Assembly (NCBI GenBank): GCA_031286285.1
Contig: JAITUN010000290.1
Location: forward strand, 1-45,170
Source of the DNA: Bacteroidales bacterium
Lineage (GTDB): Bacteria; Bacteroidota; Bacteroidia; Bacteroidales; WCHB1-69
Direction: 5' to 3'
Length of the DNA stretch: 45,170 nt
The position numbers and the translations under genes were made by a program. Below, piece after piece: positions 27,570-37,244 of the stretch. The notes beneath the pieces are model-generated. The model was given only the letters and a program-made list of their open reading frames with translations. It did no database searches and had not been told where the DNA came from. The stretch's first letter is position 1. Every line of letters starts with the position of its first letter.

Positions 27570-27696
27570 AATTTTTTTCAAACATAAATAAAATATAAAT
27601 TTTGATTTTTTAAAATTTTACTCCTGACATAGTTAGGTAAACAATATTATTAATGATAAAAAACTAATCATAATAATAAGGTATTTTAAAAAAAAA

Positions 27697-27704
27697 TACC
27701 TTTG
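27697..27704 (+). promoter_or_regulatory. Candidate Bacteroidota -7 element for the LTA synthase-like gene
   Basis: TACCTTTG 20 nt before ATG 27725. Confidence 0.6.
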
Positions 27705-27724
27705 CACCTTTAAATTTCAAAAAA

Positions 27725-29758
27725 ATGTCCATACATTTCTACAAACGCCTATCGGAATTAATTAAAATCTATTTGCTTTTACTCGGAGTTTTTTTAATAT
27801 TCAGAATAATATTTTTATGTACTTACGGAGACCTATCCGACATTTTTCAAAACTACAAAATCGATCTATTAAAGACTTTTTGGATTGGGTTTCGTTGCGA
27901 TACGGTAGTATTGTGTTTTTCCCTTACTCCTATATTGGCAATCAATATCTTAGGGTTTTTGTTCGCTTTTAAAAAGAACCTGACCTATAAATTCAATCGT
28001 TTTGCACATCTTTTCGATAAGGTTTATTATATCCTGTTATTCCTTTTTATTTTTTGGGTGAATGTAATGGATTATTTTTACTATAGAAATTTTCAAACCC
28101 ATTTCGACAACCGGGTTTTTGGTATTGTTGAAGATGGAACAAAAGAGGTTATAGCTTCGGTTTGGTCTGATTATCCTGTGGTTACTGTAATCTTGATTTT
28201 TATAGTAATGCTATATGGATGGATAAAAATTGTTAATTTTTTACAAAATCGTGGAAAAACCTGGATTCGTTTTAGCAATATTTATGCTCACATTGCTGTA
28301 ATAATTCTTACTACAGCGCTATGGTTTTTGGGCGCACGGAGTTCAATATCTGTTTTTCCTTTCCGAAAGAATGACTTGGTGTTTTCTGTTAATTTGCGTT
28401 TGAACGATGCTGCCGCAAATGGAGTTTATAAACTCAAGGAAGTTATTTCTGAAAGAATGAATAATCGTCTTTATTTGAACGCTAAAGACCTTTTATCTTT
28501 TCATGGATTCTGTTCATTAGAAGATGCAAAAAAAGATTGGGATTTTGGCACAATTAAAGACAGTTGTACATTGTTTGAATCCATGACCACGCATTACAAT
28601 CCTTTATTGGAAAGCGAACCGCCTAATATAGTTATCGTTATTATGGAAGGCTGGAGCGGCGACTTCTTCAATTATCACAGTGAAAAATTTAATCTGCAAG
28701 GCGCTTTAGAAGATGAGATTTCGCATCTGTTTTTTTATCCGTTCTGTTTTCCTGTTAACTATGGAACAGTTGCGGCTATGGAAACTTTCTTTACAAATAA
28801 TGTTGGTTCACCACTCTCAATGTCTGAATATTCCGGCATCCCTCTCAGTAGTTCGACGGCTTTAAAATTTAAACAAAAAGGTTATAAAACATCATACTTT
28901 ACTGCAGGTTACAACGGTTGGAGAAACATAGGCAACTATTGCCGCACACAAGGATTTGACAACGTTTATGGGGCAGAGTATATGAAAACGTTATTTCCTA
29001 AAGCCGAAAAAACAGACTGGGGCGTCTTTGATCAGTATATGTTTGACGCTGTCTATAAACAACTGCAAGAGAATAATTCTCAACCGCAATTTCTGATTTG
29101 CATGACTATTTCCAATCATTCCCCTCATAAAATCCCCAAAAATTATCAACCTTATCCTTTAGAATTTCCGGATTCGCTTCTCTCGCGTACAACAACAGAC
29201 TTACGTCAAACGATGAGCGCGATACAAACATTTCAGTATGCCAACGATTGCCTGGGTAGATTTCTGAACGTTGTACGTAATTCACCTTTTGCAGAAAACA
29301 CTATTGTGGTGATTACCGGAGATCATTCCATGACAGGCGGATTTTTATACCAAGACAACGAATTGTTGTATCGGTGGGCAGTTCCTTTGGCATTTTACAT
29401 CCCTGAAAAGTATGCACAACAATTACATATTGATACCCAACGTCTTGTTTCTCACAAAGATATTCTTCCAACAATTTATAACTTAGCTTTTTCCAATTAC
29501 GAGTACTTAGCTACCGGAGACAATATTTTTGATGCATCCACTGCCGAAGAGGCATTTGTAATTACACAATCCTCGTGGATAATAGGAAAAGCCGGTTGTA
29601 TTAACCTCAATGAATCCCAATCATATACATGGTACAACAATAATTTCTTTTTGCAACCTGTTGAACGTACTCCTGAAATGGAATCCATGAAAAGGAAAGC
29701 GAATGCCTGGCTGTTTGGAATGAAATGGCAGATATATAAAGATTTAGAAAGAAAGTAG
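27725..29758 (+). CDS. LTA synthase family (sulfatase-fold) membrane protein
   Basis: Five predicted TM segments, then NIVIVIMEGWSGDFF, PVNYGTVAAMETFFTN (catalytic Thr region), TISNHSPHKIP, VVITGDHSMTGG. Confidence 0.92.
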   Translation: MSIHFYKRLSELIKIYLLLLGVFLIFRIIFLCTYGDLSDIFQNYKIDLLKTFWIGFRCDTVVLCFSLTPILAINILGFLFAFKKNLTYKFNRFAHLFDKVYYILLFLFIFWVNVMDYFYYRNFQTHFDNRVFGIVEDGTKEVIASVWSDYPVVTVILIFIVMLYGWIKIVNFLQNRGKTWIRFSNIYAHIAVIILTTALWFLGARSSISVFPFRKNDLVFSVNLRLNDAAANGVYKLKEVISERMNNRLYLNAKDLLSFHGFCSLEDAKKDWDFGTIKDSCTLFESMTTHYNPLLESEPPNIVIVIMEGWSGDFFNYHSEKFNLQGALEDEISHLFFYPFCFPVNYGTVAAMETFFTNNVGSPLSMSEYSGIPLSSSTALKFKQKGYKTSYFTAGYNGWRNIGNYCRTQGFDNVYGAEYMKTLFPKAEKTDWGVFDQYMFDAVYKQLQENNSQPQFLICMTISNHSPHKIPKNYQPYPLEFPDSLLSRTTTDLRQTMSAIQTFQYANDCLGRFLNVVRNSPFAENTIVVITGDHSMTGGFLYQDNELLYRWAVPLAFYIPEKYAQQLHIDTQRLVSHKDILPTIYNLAFSNYEYLATGDNIFDASTAEEAFVITQSSWIIGKAGCINLNESQSYTWYNNNFFLQPVERTPEMESMKRKANAWLFGMKWQIYKDLERK

Positions 29759-29807
29759 AATAATTATTTTCAGTATTTTCTCAAAATATTCTATTTTTCA
29801 AAATAAT

Positions 29808-29819
29808 TTATTTAAATAA
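29808..29819. promoter_or_regulatory. Palindrome upstream of higBA (possible antitoxin operator)
   Basis: TTATTTAAATAA, 22 nt upstream of the TACTTTTG -7 element at 29842..29849. Confidence 0.35.
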
Positions 29820-29841
29820 TTTTGCAATTCAAAATATTTTA

Positions 29842-29849
29842 TACTTTTG
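29842..29849 (+). promoter_or_regulatory. Candidate -7 element for higBA
   Basis: TACTTTTG, 20 nt before ATG 29870. Confidence 0.5.
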
Positions 29850-29869
29850 CTGCCAATTTGGAAACCAAC

Positions 29870-30169
29870 ATGAAGGTTGTATCACATAGAAAATTAAAAG
29901 AGTTCTACGAAACAAATGGACATGAAGATGCGCGTGTTGCTTTAGAACGCTGGTATAATATTACAACAAATGCTGTGTGGAATAATTTTTCGGATATAAA
30001 GACAGATTTTACTTCTGTTGATTATATTGGAAACCAACATTATGTTTTCAATATTAGAGGAAACAAATACCGATTAGTAGTTGTAATAAAATTTGTTATG
30101 GGATACATTTTCATTCGTTTTGTTGGAACTCATGAAGAATATGATAAAATTGATTGTTCAACAATTTAA
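29870..30169 (+). CDS. higB: HigB-type mRNA interferase toxin
   Basis: MKVVSHRKLKEFYETNGHEDARVALERWYNITTNAVWNNFSDIKTDF … YVFNIRGNKYRLVVVIKFVMGYIFIRFVGTHEEYDKID; followed by an XRE antitoxin. Confidence 0.92.
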   Translation: MKVVSHRKLKEFYETNGHEDARVALERWYNITTNAVWNNFSDIKTDFTSVDYIGNQHYVFNIRGNKYRLVVVIKFVMGYIFIRFVGTHEEYDKIDCSTI

Positions 30170-30179
30170 TATTATAAGG

Positions 30180-30542
30180 ATGAATAATATAACTAAAAAT
30201 CAATATGAATTTGCTTTGGAAAGGATAGAGGAACTTTTACCTATGGTAAATGAAAACACTCATATTTACAACAGAGAAGCTGTTGAACTCTCTGTTATGT
30301 CGGATATTGTAATAGCTTATGAAAAAGAGTACTTTCCAATTGAAAAACCTACTATCTCTGAACTAATAGAATTATCTTTAGAGGAAAAAGGAATGACTCA
30401 AAAAGAATTGGCGAGCGAAATAGGAATCAGTCCATCGCGAATAAATGATTATATTTCAGGCCGTTCAGAGCCAACTCTTAAAATTGCACACTATTTGTGC
30501 AAAATATTGGATATACCCCCAAATGCAATGCTCCGAATGTAA
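30180..30542 (+). CDS. higA: HigA-type antitoxin, XRE helix-turn-helix
   Basis: [49 protein letters not shown] at 30180. Confidence 0.9.
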   Translation: MNNITKNQYEFALERIEELLPMVNENTHIYNREAVELSVMSDIVIAYEKEYFPIEKPTISELIELSLEEKGMTQKELASEIGISPSRINDYISGRSEPTLKIAHYLCKILDIPPNAMLRM

Positions 30543-30559
30543 TGTTCCAAAGAAAAAAA

Positions 30560-30567
30560 TACCTTTG
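30560..30567 (+). promoter_or_regulatory. Candidate Bacteroidota -7 element for mutS
   Basis: TACCTTTG; only 10 nt separate it from ATG 30578. Confidence 0.6.
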
Positions 30568-30577
30568 CGCCCCAATT

Positions 30578-33181
30578 ATGAAACCCGTCGAAACCCCCTT
30601 AATGAAGCAATACAACCAGTTCAAGGCGAAACACCCTGATGCGATTTTGCTGTTTCGGGTGGGCGACTTTTATGAGACTTTTGGCGAGGATGCTGTTAAA
30701 ACTTCTCAAGTACTGGGCATTGTGCTTACCAAACGCGCAAACGGCGCAGCACAATATGTGGATCTTGCGGGTTTTCCTTACCACTCCTTAGATGTGTATC
30801 TGCCCAAGTTGGTGCGAGCGGGACTGCGCGTGGCGATCTGCGAACAGTTAGAAGACCCTAAAATGGCGAAAACCATTGTGAAAAGAGGAATAACAGAGTT
30901 GGTTACCCCCGGTATCTCTATCAATGATAAAGTGTTGGAACAAAAAGAGAATAACTTCTTGGCCTCTATTCATATCACCGAAAAACAGTGCGGTATCGCT
31001 TTTGTGGATATCTCTACCGGAGAGTTTTACGTGGCAGAAGGAAACCAAGAGTATATGGATAAACTGCTCCAAAATTTCAAACCCTCAGAAATGGTTATCC
31101 AAAAGCACAAAACAGAGGGTTTTAAAGAGCTTTTTGGAGATAAAATTCTGCTAACCACTTTTGATGATTGGGTTTTTACGCACGATTTTACCTACGAACT
31201 GCTGACCAAACATTTTCAAACCAACTCGTTGAAAGGTTTTGGAGTAGAAAATCTGCCTTTCGGAATCATTGCTGCCGGAGCTGCATTGCACTATCTGTAC
31301 GAGACGCAGCACCATAAAATTCAACATCTAAACAAGTTAAATCGTATTGAAGAGGAGCATTATGTGTGGTTAGACCGGTTTACAGTAAGAAATTTAGAGT
31401 TGATCCATTCGCCCAACGAAAATGCGGTTACACTGTTGCAAATTTTAGATCAAACGCAAACCCCAATGGGGTCGCGCATGTTGCGCAAATGGCTCGTGCT
31501 TCCTTTAAAAGAAAAAGTGATGATTGAAGAGCGTTTGCAAATTGTGAAGTATTTTATTGAAAACGAAGAACTTTCCGGAAATATCAAACAAACCTTTAAA
31601 CCGATTGGCGATTTGGAGCGCTTGGTGTCGAAAGTAGCAACCGGAAAAGTAAATCCAAAAGAAGTATTGCAATTAGCGCGGTCGTTGCGGGCAGTTGAAA
31701 AGTTGAAATCGTTGTGCCTTACTGCCCAACAGCCTTCACTATCCAAAATTGCAGAACAATTGAACCCCATTGTTTCTTTATGTAAACGTATTGAAAAAGA
31801 GATTTATGAGGATGCGCCAATAGTGATCAACAAAGGACGTGTGTTTAATAGCGGAGTGGATTCGGAATTGGATGAGTTGAACGCTATCACCAAAAACAGC
31901 AGAGCTATCCTTGCCAAAATCCAACAGGACGAAGCGATTAAAACAGGAATCCCTTCCCTAAAAATAGGGTTTAACAACGTGTTCGGATATTACCTTGAAG
32001 TTACCAATACGCACAAAAATAGAGTGCCTCAAGAGTGGATTCGCAAACAAACACTAACTAATGCAGAGCGTTACATTACCGAAGAGTTGAAAGAGTTGGA
32101 AACAAAAATCTTAGGTGCGGAAGACAAAATTATTGAAATTGAGACTCGTTTGTTCAACGATTTGGTAGTTAGTATGCTTGATTATATCTCTACCATTCAG
32201 CTCAATGCACGTCTCATCGCCCGATTGGATGTGCTGCTCTGTTTTGCTATGGTCTCTATTGAAAATAACTACACCAAACCGATTTTTGAGGAGGGTACGG
32301 CGCTGAAGATTAAAAACGGCAGGCATCCGGTAATTGAGAAGCAGTTGCCCCCCGGACAATCCTACATTGCCAATGATGTGTATTTAGATAATGACCATCA
32401 GCAGATTATCATCATTACCGGACCGAACATGTCAGGAAAATCGGCATTGCTACGCCAAACCGCTTTAATTGTTTTGATGGCACAGATGGGCTGTTTCATT
32501 CCGGCAGAGAGTGCGCATTTAAGTATTGTGGACAAGATATTTACACGGGTCGGTGCATCAGACAATATCTCTACCGGAGAATCCACTTTTATGGTGGAGA
32601 TGAACGAAACCGCCAGCATTTTGAACAATATTTCCAATCGCAGCCTGATTTTATTGGATGAGATAGGACGCGGTACCAGCACCTACGACGGTGTTTCTAT
32701 TGCATGGTCTATTGCGGAGTATCTGCACGAACATAAACAGTATCGAGCTAAAGTGTTGTTTGCCACACATTACCACGAGTTGAACAATATGGCTGAACAG
32801 TTTTCCCGCATCAAAAATTTCCATGTTACGGTTCAGGAAATCAACAATAAAGTACTGTTTTTGAGAAAGTTGGAGCAAGGGGGCAGTGAGCATAGTTTTG
32901 GAATCCATGTGGCGCGAATGGCAGGAATGCCCTACTCTGTGTTAAGGCGTGCCGAAGAGGTTTTGCAGCAGTTGGAAAAAACCCGCGCTACCTCTGACAC
33001 CAAACCCGTTATTGAAAAAAGAGAACCCGGATATCAACTCAGTTTCATCAACTTGGACGACCCACTGTTGTTAGATATTAAGGAACAGATTATTGACACA
33101 GACATTGACCGCCTCACCCCGGTGGAGGCGCTAATGAAACTAAACGATATTAAAAAATTGTTAGTGAAAAATAAAAAATAA
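30578..33181 (+). CDS. mutS: DNA mismatch repair protein MutS
   Basis: [14 protein letters not shown] mismatch-recognition motif; [14 protein letters not shown] Walker [17 protein letters not shown] Walker B. Start moved to ATG 30578. Confidence 0.97.
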   Translation: MKPVETPLMKQYNQFKAKHPDAILLFRVGDFYETFGEDAVKTSQVLGIVLTKRANGAAQYVDLAGFPYHSLDVYLPKLVRAGLRVAICEQLEDPKMAKTIVKRGITELVTPGISINDKVLEQKENNFLASIHITEKQCGIAFVDISTGEFYVAEGNQEYMDKLLQNFKPSEMVIQKHKTEGFKELFGDKILLTTFDDWVFTHDFTYELLTKHFQTNSLKGFGVENLPFGIIAAGAALHYLYETQHHKIQHLNKLNRIEEEHYVWLDRFTVRNLELIHSPNENAVTLLQILDQTQTPMGSRMLRKWLVLPLKEKVMIEERLQIVKYFIENEELSGNIKQTFKPIGDLERLVSKVATGKVNPKEVLQLARSLRAVEKLKSLCLTAQQPSLSKIAEQLNPIVSLCKRIEKEIYEDAPIVINKGRVFNSGVDSELDELNAITKNSRAILAKIQQDEAIKTGIPSLKIGFNNVFGYYLEVTNTHKNRVPQEWIRKQTLTNAERYITEELKELETKILGAEDKIIEIETRLFNDLVVSMLDYISTIQLNARLIARLDVLLCFAMVSIENNYTKPIFEEGTALKIKNGRHPVIEKQLPPGQSYIANDVYLDNDHQQIIIITGPNMSGKSALLRQTALIVLMAQMGCFIPAESAHLSIVDKIFTRVGASDNISTGESTFMVEMNETASILNNISNRSLILLDEIGRGTSTYDGVSIAWSIAEYLHEHKQYRAKVLFATHYHELNNMAEQFSRIKNFHVTVQEINNKVLFLRKLEQGGSEHSFGIHVARMAGMPYSVLRRAEEVLQQLEKTRATSDTKPVIEKREPGYQLSFINLDDPLLLDIKEQIIDTDIDRLTPVEALMKLNDIKKLLVKNKK

Positions 33182-33182
33182 T

Positions 33183-33215
33183 AAAAACGCTCATTCAATA
33201 AAATGAGCGTTTTTA
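33183..33215. terminator. Bidirectional intrinsic terminator between mutS and the C1 peptidase gene
   Basis: aaaaACGCTCATT-caataa-AATGAGCGTtttt. Confidence 0.88.
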
Positions 33216-33236
33216 TTAGATATCTTTAAAAACTAT

Positions 33237-34958
33237 TTATTTTTTATATGTATTATGAAGAGTTTTTCCCCAAATAGCTTTTTTCTGTTTTATCATCTTA
33301 GATCTATCCATTTTCATTTTTAACTCTCCGGATTGGAACTTTCTCTTGAGTACAATGCTTAATTCTTTAGGGCTATAAGCATTTTTGATTTTTGTAGTAA
33401 GATTATGCATCGGTTTACTGCAATTGGGGTTACCAAGAGATTTAACGCATTTAGAACCCGATTTTGAACGGATTTGCCCATTTACGAAATAGAACGGATC
33501 GCCGTTATCATCGCAAAGGAAGAATAGATTATTATCTTTGTTTTCTTCACCTAAAGAGTTTAGAGGGTCAACCCATACAAGGAAATAGTAGTAACCGGTA
33601 AGCGGTGGCAATTTATATTCAAAACCAATAAGGAAGTCTTCAGTAATGTCAAACTCATCCATTCCCATGCTTTTTCCCGGAGGAATATCCCAATTCATAG
33701 AGTAAAAAGTCATATCGTCAATTAGATACTCTTCATACTCTCCATATTCTAAATCTTCATCAGTGAAGTTTACAAATACAGAAATACCTAAATCATCGGC
33801 ATCGTATGCATTGAAGTATGCATATATTATGTCCCAATCACTGGATGCTCTTACAGTCTCTGTTCCGCAGTTAAAAACGTTCCACCATATTACTCGATTA
33901 TATTCCGGATCACCGATAGGTGTATCCCATGGTTCTTCATAAGCGTCATACACGGCAAGATCTAATCCGGGTACTAAGTCTTCCTCGTTTATTTCGCCAT
34001 CCTCATTGGGATTTAAATTGTTATCGGGTGTAGCAATAAATGCAGCGAAAACAAAATTATTCACAAAGAAGTTATAATCTACCCAAATATATCCGTTATC
34101 ACACCATCTTTCGCCCCAAGAGTTATAAACCAAGAAAGCGCCACCCGATCCTTTGCTATTGTCGTAACCGGCAAGAACAAGAGCATGGTAAGCGTGCTGC
34201 ATATCCGGACTGTTATATGTTTCACTACTGAGAACACCACTTCCGCTCCATGACATAAAGTTATCACCTAATTTTGCGCCAAACGAAATTAAGCGACCTT
34301 CCGAAAGATGCCATTTCAAGTTTTCCACAGTAATATCCTTTTTATCAATTATACGATAGTTCAAGATTTTATATTTTCCTGCATCGTTAGTCCATGTTGA
34401 AGATGGTTTTCCGTTACATTGGAGTTCGCTATAAGGAGCGGTCTGTAATGTAGTAATTCCACGATTCACCAATATTTCAAAAGCTGATTCAAAATTTGAG
34501 CCATTACAATCGACACCTTTGTCATCAGAAGCCATCGCCATCCATAAGTCTGCCGGACTGAACTGGTTTTTTTTGTCAGCAAGTTGCTGTTGACTTAGAT
34601 TATTCATCTTTGCATTCAGATAGGAACGCATACCGTAACCAACCGACCAGGTAACACAGGTACCATATTGACCTTGGTCTCCAACCGGAGGCAACCATTT
34701 TATAACGTCGCACTTTTCTGGAAGATCGCTGCTGCCGCCGCCGCCACCGGGAATTACAGCACCAAACATGTTAGTACGGTCTTTTTGAATTTCATCAGGA
34801 TTTTCTGAATCGTAATTGTAACCATTGTGCCGACCACTATCACCACTTGGGTTACTTTTTGAAGGTTCCTTTTTGCATGAAGCTAATAGGAACAGGGAGA
34901 GTGCAATACAATAAATAATTGTACGCTGCAAATTGAAAAGTTTGTTTAATTTTTTCAT
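33237..34958 (-). CDS. C1 (papain-fold) cysteine peptidase lipoprotein
   Basis: Lipobox LSLFLLASCKKE; PPVGDQGQYGTCVTWSVGYGMRSYL (Cys), HAYHALVLAGYD (His), FLVYNSWGERWCDNGYIWVDY (Asn). Confidence 0.9.
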   Translation of the reverse strand: MKKLNKLFNLQRTIIYCIALSLFLLASCKKEPSKSNPSGDSGRHNGYNYDSENPDEIQKDRTNMFGAVIPGGGGGSSDLPEKCDVIKWLPPVGDQGQYGTCVTWSVGYGMRSYLNAKMNNLSQQQLADKKNQFSPADLWMAMASDDKGVDCNGSNFESAFEILVNRGITTLQTAPYSELQCNGKPSSTWTNDAGKYKILNYRIIDKKDITVENLKWHLSEGRLISFGAKLGDNFMSWSGSGVLSSETYNSPDMQHAYHALVLAGYDNSKGSGGAFLVYNSWGERWCDNGYIWVDYNFFVNNFVFAAFIATPDNNLNPNEDGEINEEDLVPGLDLAVYDAYEEPWDTPIGDPEYNRVIWWNVFNCGTETVRASSDWDIIYAYFNAYDADDLGISVFVNFTDEDLEYGEYEEYLIDDMTFYSMNWDIPPGKSMGMDEFDITEDFLIGFEYKLPPLTGYYYFLVWVDPLNSLGEENKDNNLFFLCDDNGDPFYFVNGQIRSKSGSKCVKSLGNPNCSKPMHNLTTKIKNAYSPKELSIVLKRKFQSGELKMKMDRSKMIKQKKAIWGKTLHNTYKK

Positions 34959-35047
34959 ACTAGTTTGCTTTAAAATGTTAATAAATGATTTTGTTTTTAA
35001 ATTGTTAATAATATTATATAATTTTTTTACAGATAAGACATTTTCTA

Positions 35048-35785
35048 TTACTGAGACAAATCAGAATTAATGTTTGAATCACCAAAGTCGTATCGTTGGT
35101 TAAATTTGGCATATCTAAAAATGGATTCCGGGGCTCTTGCATAAGTAAAATCGGCATATCCATCAAAGCGTACGTCTCCGAAAAACATTAATCCACCTGC
35201 TATTACTTTTTGAAACATTGCCGACGCATTGAAAACAGTATGTAAGAAATTAACCTCTCCCGCGAAGATCACATTTTGGAACAAAGCGTCACCCTCAAAC
35301 AACATTTCATTAAAATATACTTTTTTATGTCTGAAATGCGCCCCTTGAAAGAGTGCCATGTCTCTAAATTTAGAGCCGGTGAAAAAAGCCGGACCTCCAA
35401 CAATAACTTCTGAAAAATCAACCTCGCTTCTAAAATCGCAACCCGTGAAACTTAGATTATGAGCAAATTCCACACTAATACCAGAAGTTCCATCAAACGC
35501 CTTTACTTTGCCAAGAAAAACACAGTTTGTAAATGTGATAGACCTTTCTACAAAAACCTGTGTTAAATTCGAGGCAATAGGATTACGATTATTCAGGATA
35601 GTAAAATCCAAATCACCCCATACAATACAACTGTCCAAATAAACATGTTTACCTTCATTCAACTGTTCAATAATGAAGCTTGCTTGTATATCACGAATAC
35701 CTGTTGTTACTGTTGTTGATGAACATCCTACAACGGTTTGTATCATAAAAACAAAGATTAAAATTTTGATAAATAACTGTTTCAT
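35048..35785 (-). CDS. Pentapeptide-repeat-like lipoprotein
   Basis: MKQLFIKILIFVFMIQTVVGCSS lipobox; repeated A/F-x-F-x-x coils (VDFSEVIVGGPAFFTGSKFRDMALFQGAHF … ADFTYARAPESIFRYAKF). Confidence 0.75.
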   Translation of the reverse strand: MKQLFIKILIFVFMIQTVVGCSSTTVTTGIRDIQASFIIEQLNEGKHVYLDSCIVWGDLDFTILNNRNPIASNLTQVFVERSITFTNCVFLGKVKAFDGTSGISVEFAHNLSFTGCDFRSEVDFSEVIVGGPAFFTGSKFRDMALFQGAHFRHKKVYFNEMLFEGDALFQNVIFAGEVNFLHTVFNASAMFQKVIAGGLMFFGDVRFDGYADFTYARAPESIFRYAKFNQRYDFGDSNINSDLSQ

Positions 35786-35869
35786 ATTAATTAGGGATTT
35801 ATTTAATTTTAGAACGATATTTCTTATATTTTTTCTAGCCGCAAAGAAAACATTAAAACATTTATTCCA

Positions 35870-35943
35870 TACCCCCAAAAATGGGGGTAAAAATAAAAAG
35901 AAGTGTAGGGAATTTTACCGACACCAAGACAGGTAATTTCCCC
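35870..35943. other. Two consecutive hairpins in the 35785-36048 intergenic region
   Basis: TACCCCCA-aaaa-TGGGGGTA (35870-35889) and GGGAATTTTACC-gacaccaagaca-GGTAATTTCCC (35908-35943). Confidence 0.6.
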
Positions 35944-36022
35944 ATTAATTGTAAAATAATTTCAACAATTAGTTCTAATTCAATATAACTAGATTTATTT
36001 TATTTTATTCTTTAATTTTATT

Positions 36023-36030
36023 TACTTTTG
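36023..36030 (+). promoter_or_regulatory. Candidate Bacteroidota -7 element for 36048..37121
   Basis: TACTTTTG, 17 nt before GTG 36048. Confidence 0.55.
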
Positions 36031-36047
36031 CCGCCAAAACAAATATA

Positions 36048-37121
36048 GTGGAAAAGACAAATTTAAAAATAAAATCAACTTTCAGCATAAAACGTGTTTT
36101 AATACCAATTACCATAGGTCTTGGTTTTTCTGTCTATTCCTTATCTGTTTCACAATTTGATTTAAGTGTTCTGAAAGGAATCAACGTCAGCTTGGAATAT
36201 ATCCTTTTGGCGTTAGTTTGTATGGTAATACGCGACTTCATGTATATTGTTCGAATACGTGTTTTGACAGAAAGGCAGTTGAGTTGGCGCGACAGTTGGC
36301 ATGTTGTGATGCTTTGGGAATTTGCTTCGTCCGTAACGCCCTCCGTGGTTGGCGGCTCAGCATTTGCTATCTATTTTGTTAATCAGGAAAGAGTTTCTTT
36401 AGGAAAAAGTACTGCGATTGTGTTCACTACAGCTATGTTAGATGAAATCTTTTATATACTCGCTGTGGCGTTGCTCCTATTATGCGTGGGAACTCATTTT
36501 ATGGATGTTGATTTAAGTTATAACCCGATGTTCATTTTCTTCATTGGCTATGCGGTAATTATTATTATGACAATAGGTATTTTATTAGGCATCTTTGTAT
36601 CACCTAAAGGAATAAAAAAATTGTTAGTAAAACTTTTTTCTTTTTCATTTTTAAAAAAATGGCAAAATAAGATGGCAGAAACCGGCGATGAACTCATTGC
36701 AACATCTATTGAATTAAAAGGCAAACCATTTAAATATTGGGCAAAAGCATTTGTGACTACTATCTTTACATGGACCGCACGCTATATGGTACTTAATTTT
36801 TTAATATTAGCACTTAATCCCGAATTGGGTTTTCGTCTCATGCAGCAGTTGGTTATTTTTGCCAAACAATTGGTTATGTGGGTTATTTTGCTAATTAGCC
36901 CTACGCCGGGCGCTAGTGGATTTGCAGAAATTCTATTCTCTGCCTTTTTTAGAAACGAATTTCCTGAACATACCCATGCTGCAGTAGCGGTACTATGGAG
37001 AGCAATTTCATATTATCCTTATTTGGCTTTAGGTTTGATTGTTTTGCCGATATGGCTAAGAAAAGTGAACAAAAGAATAGATTCTGCACAACAGAAAAAA
37101 GAAATAACTACACAAAAATAG
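36048..37121 (+). CDS. Lysylphosphatidylglycerol synthase TM-region family protein (UPF0104/YbhN-like)
   Basis: Multi-TM; WEFASSVTPSVVGGSAFAIYFVNQERVSLGKSTAIVF … LISPTPGASGFAEILFSAFF. GTG start. Confidence 0.88.
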   Translation: MEKTNLKIKSTFSIKRVLIPITIGLGFSVYSLSVSQFDLSVLKGINVSLEYILLALVCMVIRDFMYIVRIRVLTERQLSWRDSWHVVMLWEFASSVTPSVVGGSAFAIYFVNQERVSLGKSTAIVFTTAMLDEIFYILAVALLLLCVGTHFMDVDLSYNPMFIFFIGYAVIIIMTIGILLGIFVSPKGIKKLLVKLFSFSFLKKWQNKMAETGDELIATSIELKGKPFKYWAKAFVTTIFTWTARYMVLNFLILALNPELGFRLMQQLVIFAKQLVMWVILLISPTPGASGFAEILFSAFFRNEFPEHTHAAVAVLWRAISYYPYLALGLIVLPIWLRKVNKRIDSAQQKKEITTQK

Positions 37122-37182
37122 TAGCGCTAAAGAAAACAATTAACAGAAAATTTACGAACAAAAATTGTTTTAGATAAAAATA

Positions 37183-37190
37183 TATTTTTG
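37183..37190 (+). promoter_or_regulatory. Candidate Bacteroidota -7 element for dnaX
   Basis: TATTTTTG upstream of ATG 37245. Confidence 0.5.
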
Positions 37191-37244
37191 CCAAAACTAA
37201 CATCCTATTTAATATGTTGGTTATAAAACTGTTATTTCAAGTTT

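Noticed and set aside
30497-30578. Upstream extension of the MutS ORF overlapping higA
   Set aside because: Overlaps higA in another frame; the promoter at 30560 and ATG 30578 give a normal MutS N-terminus.
34733-34752. GCC/CCG trinucleotide run in the C1 peptidase gene
   Set aside because: Encodes a short poly-Gly linker (PGGGGGSS); ordinary low-complexity linker, too short to flag.
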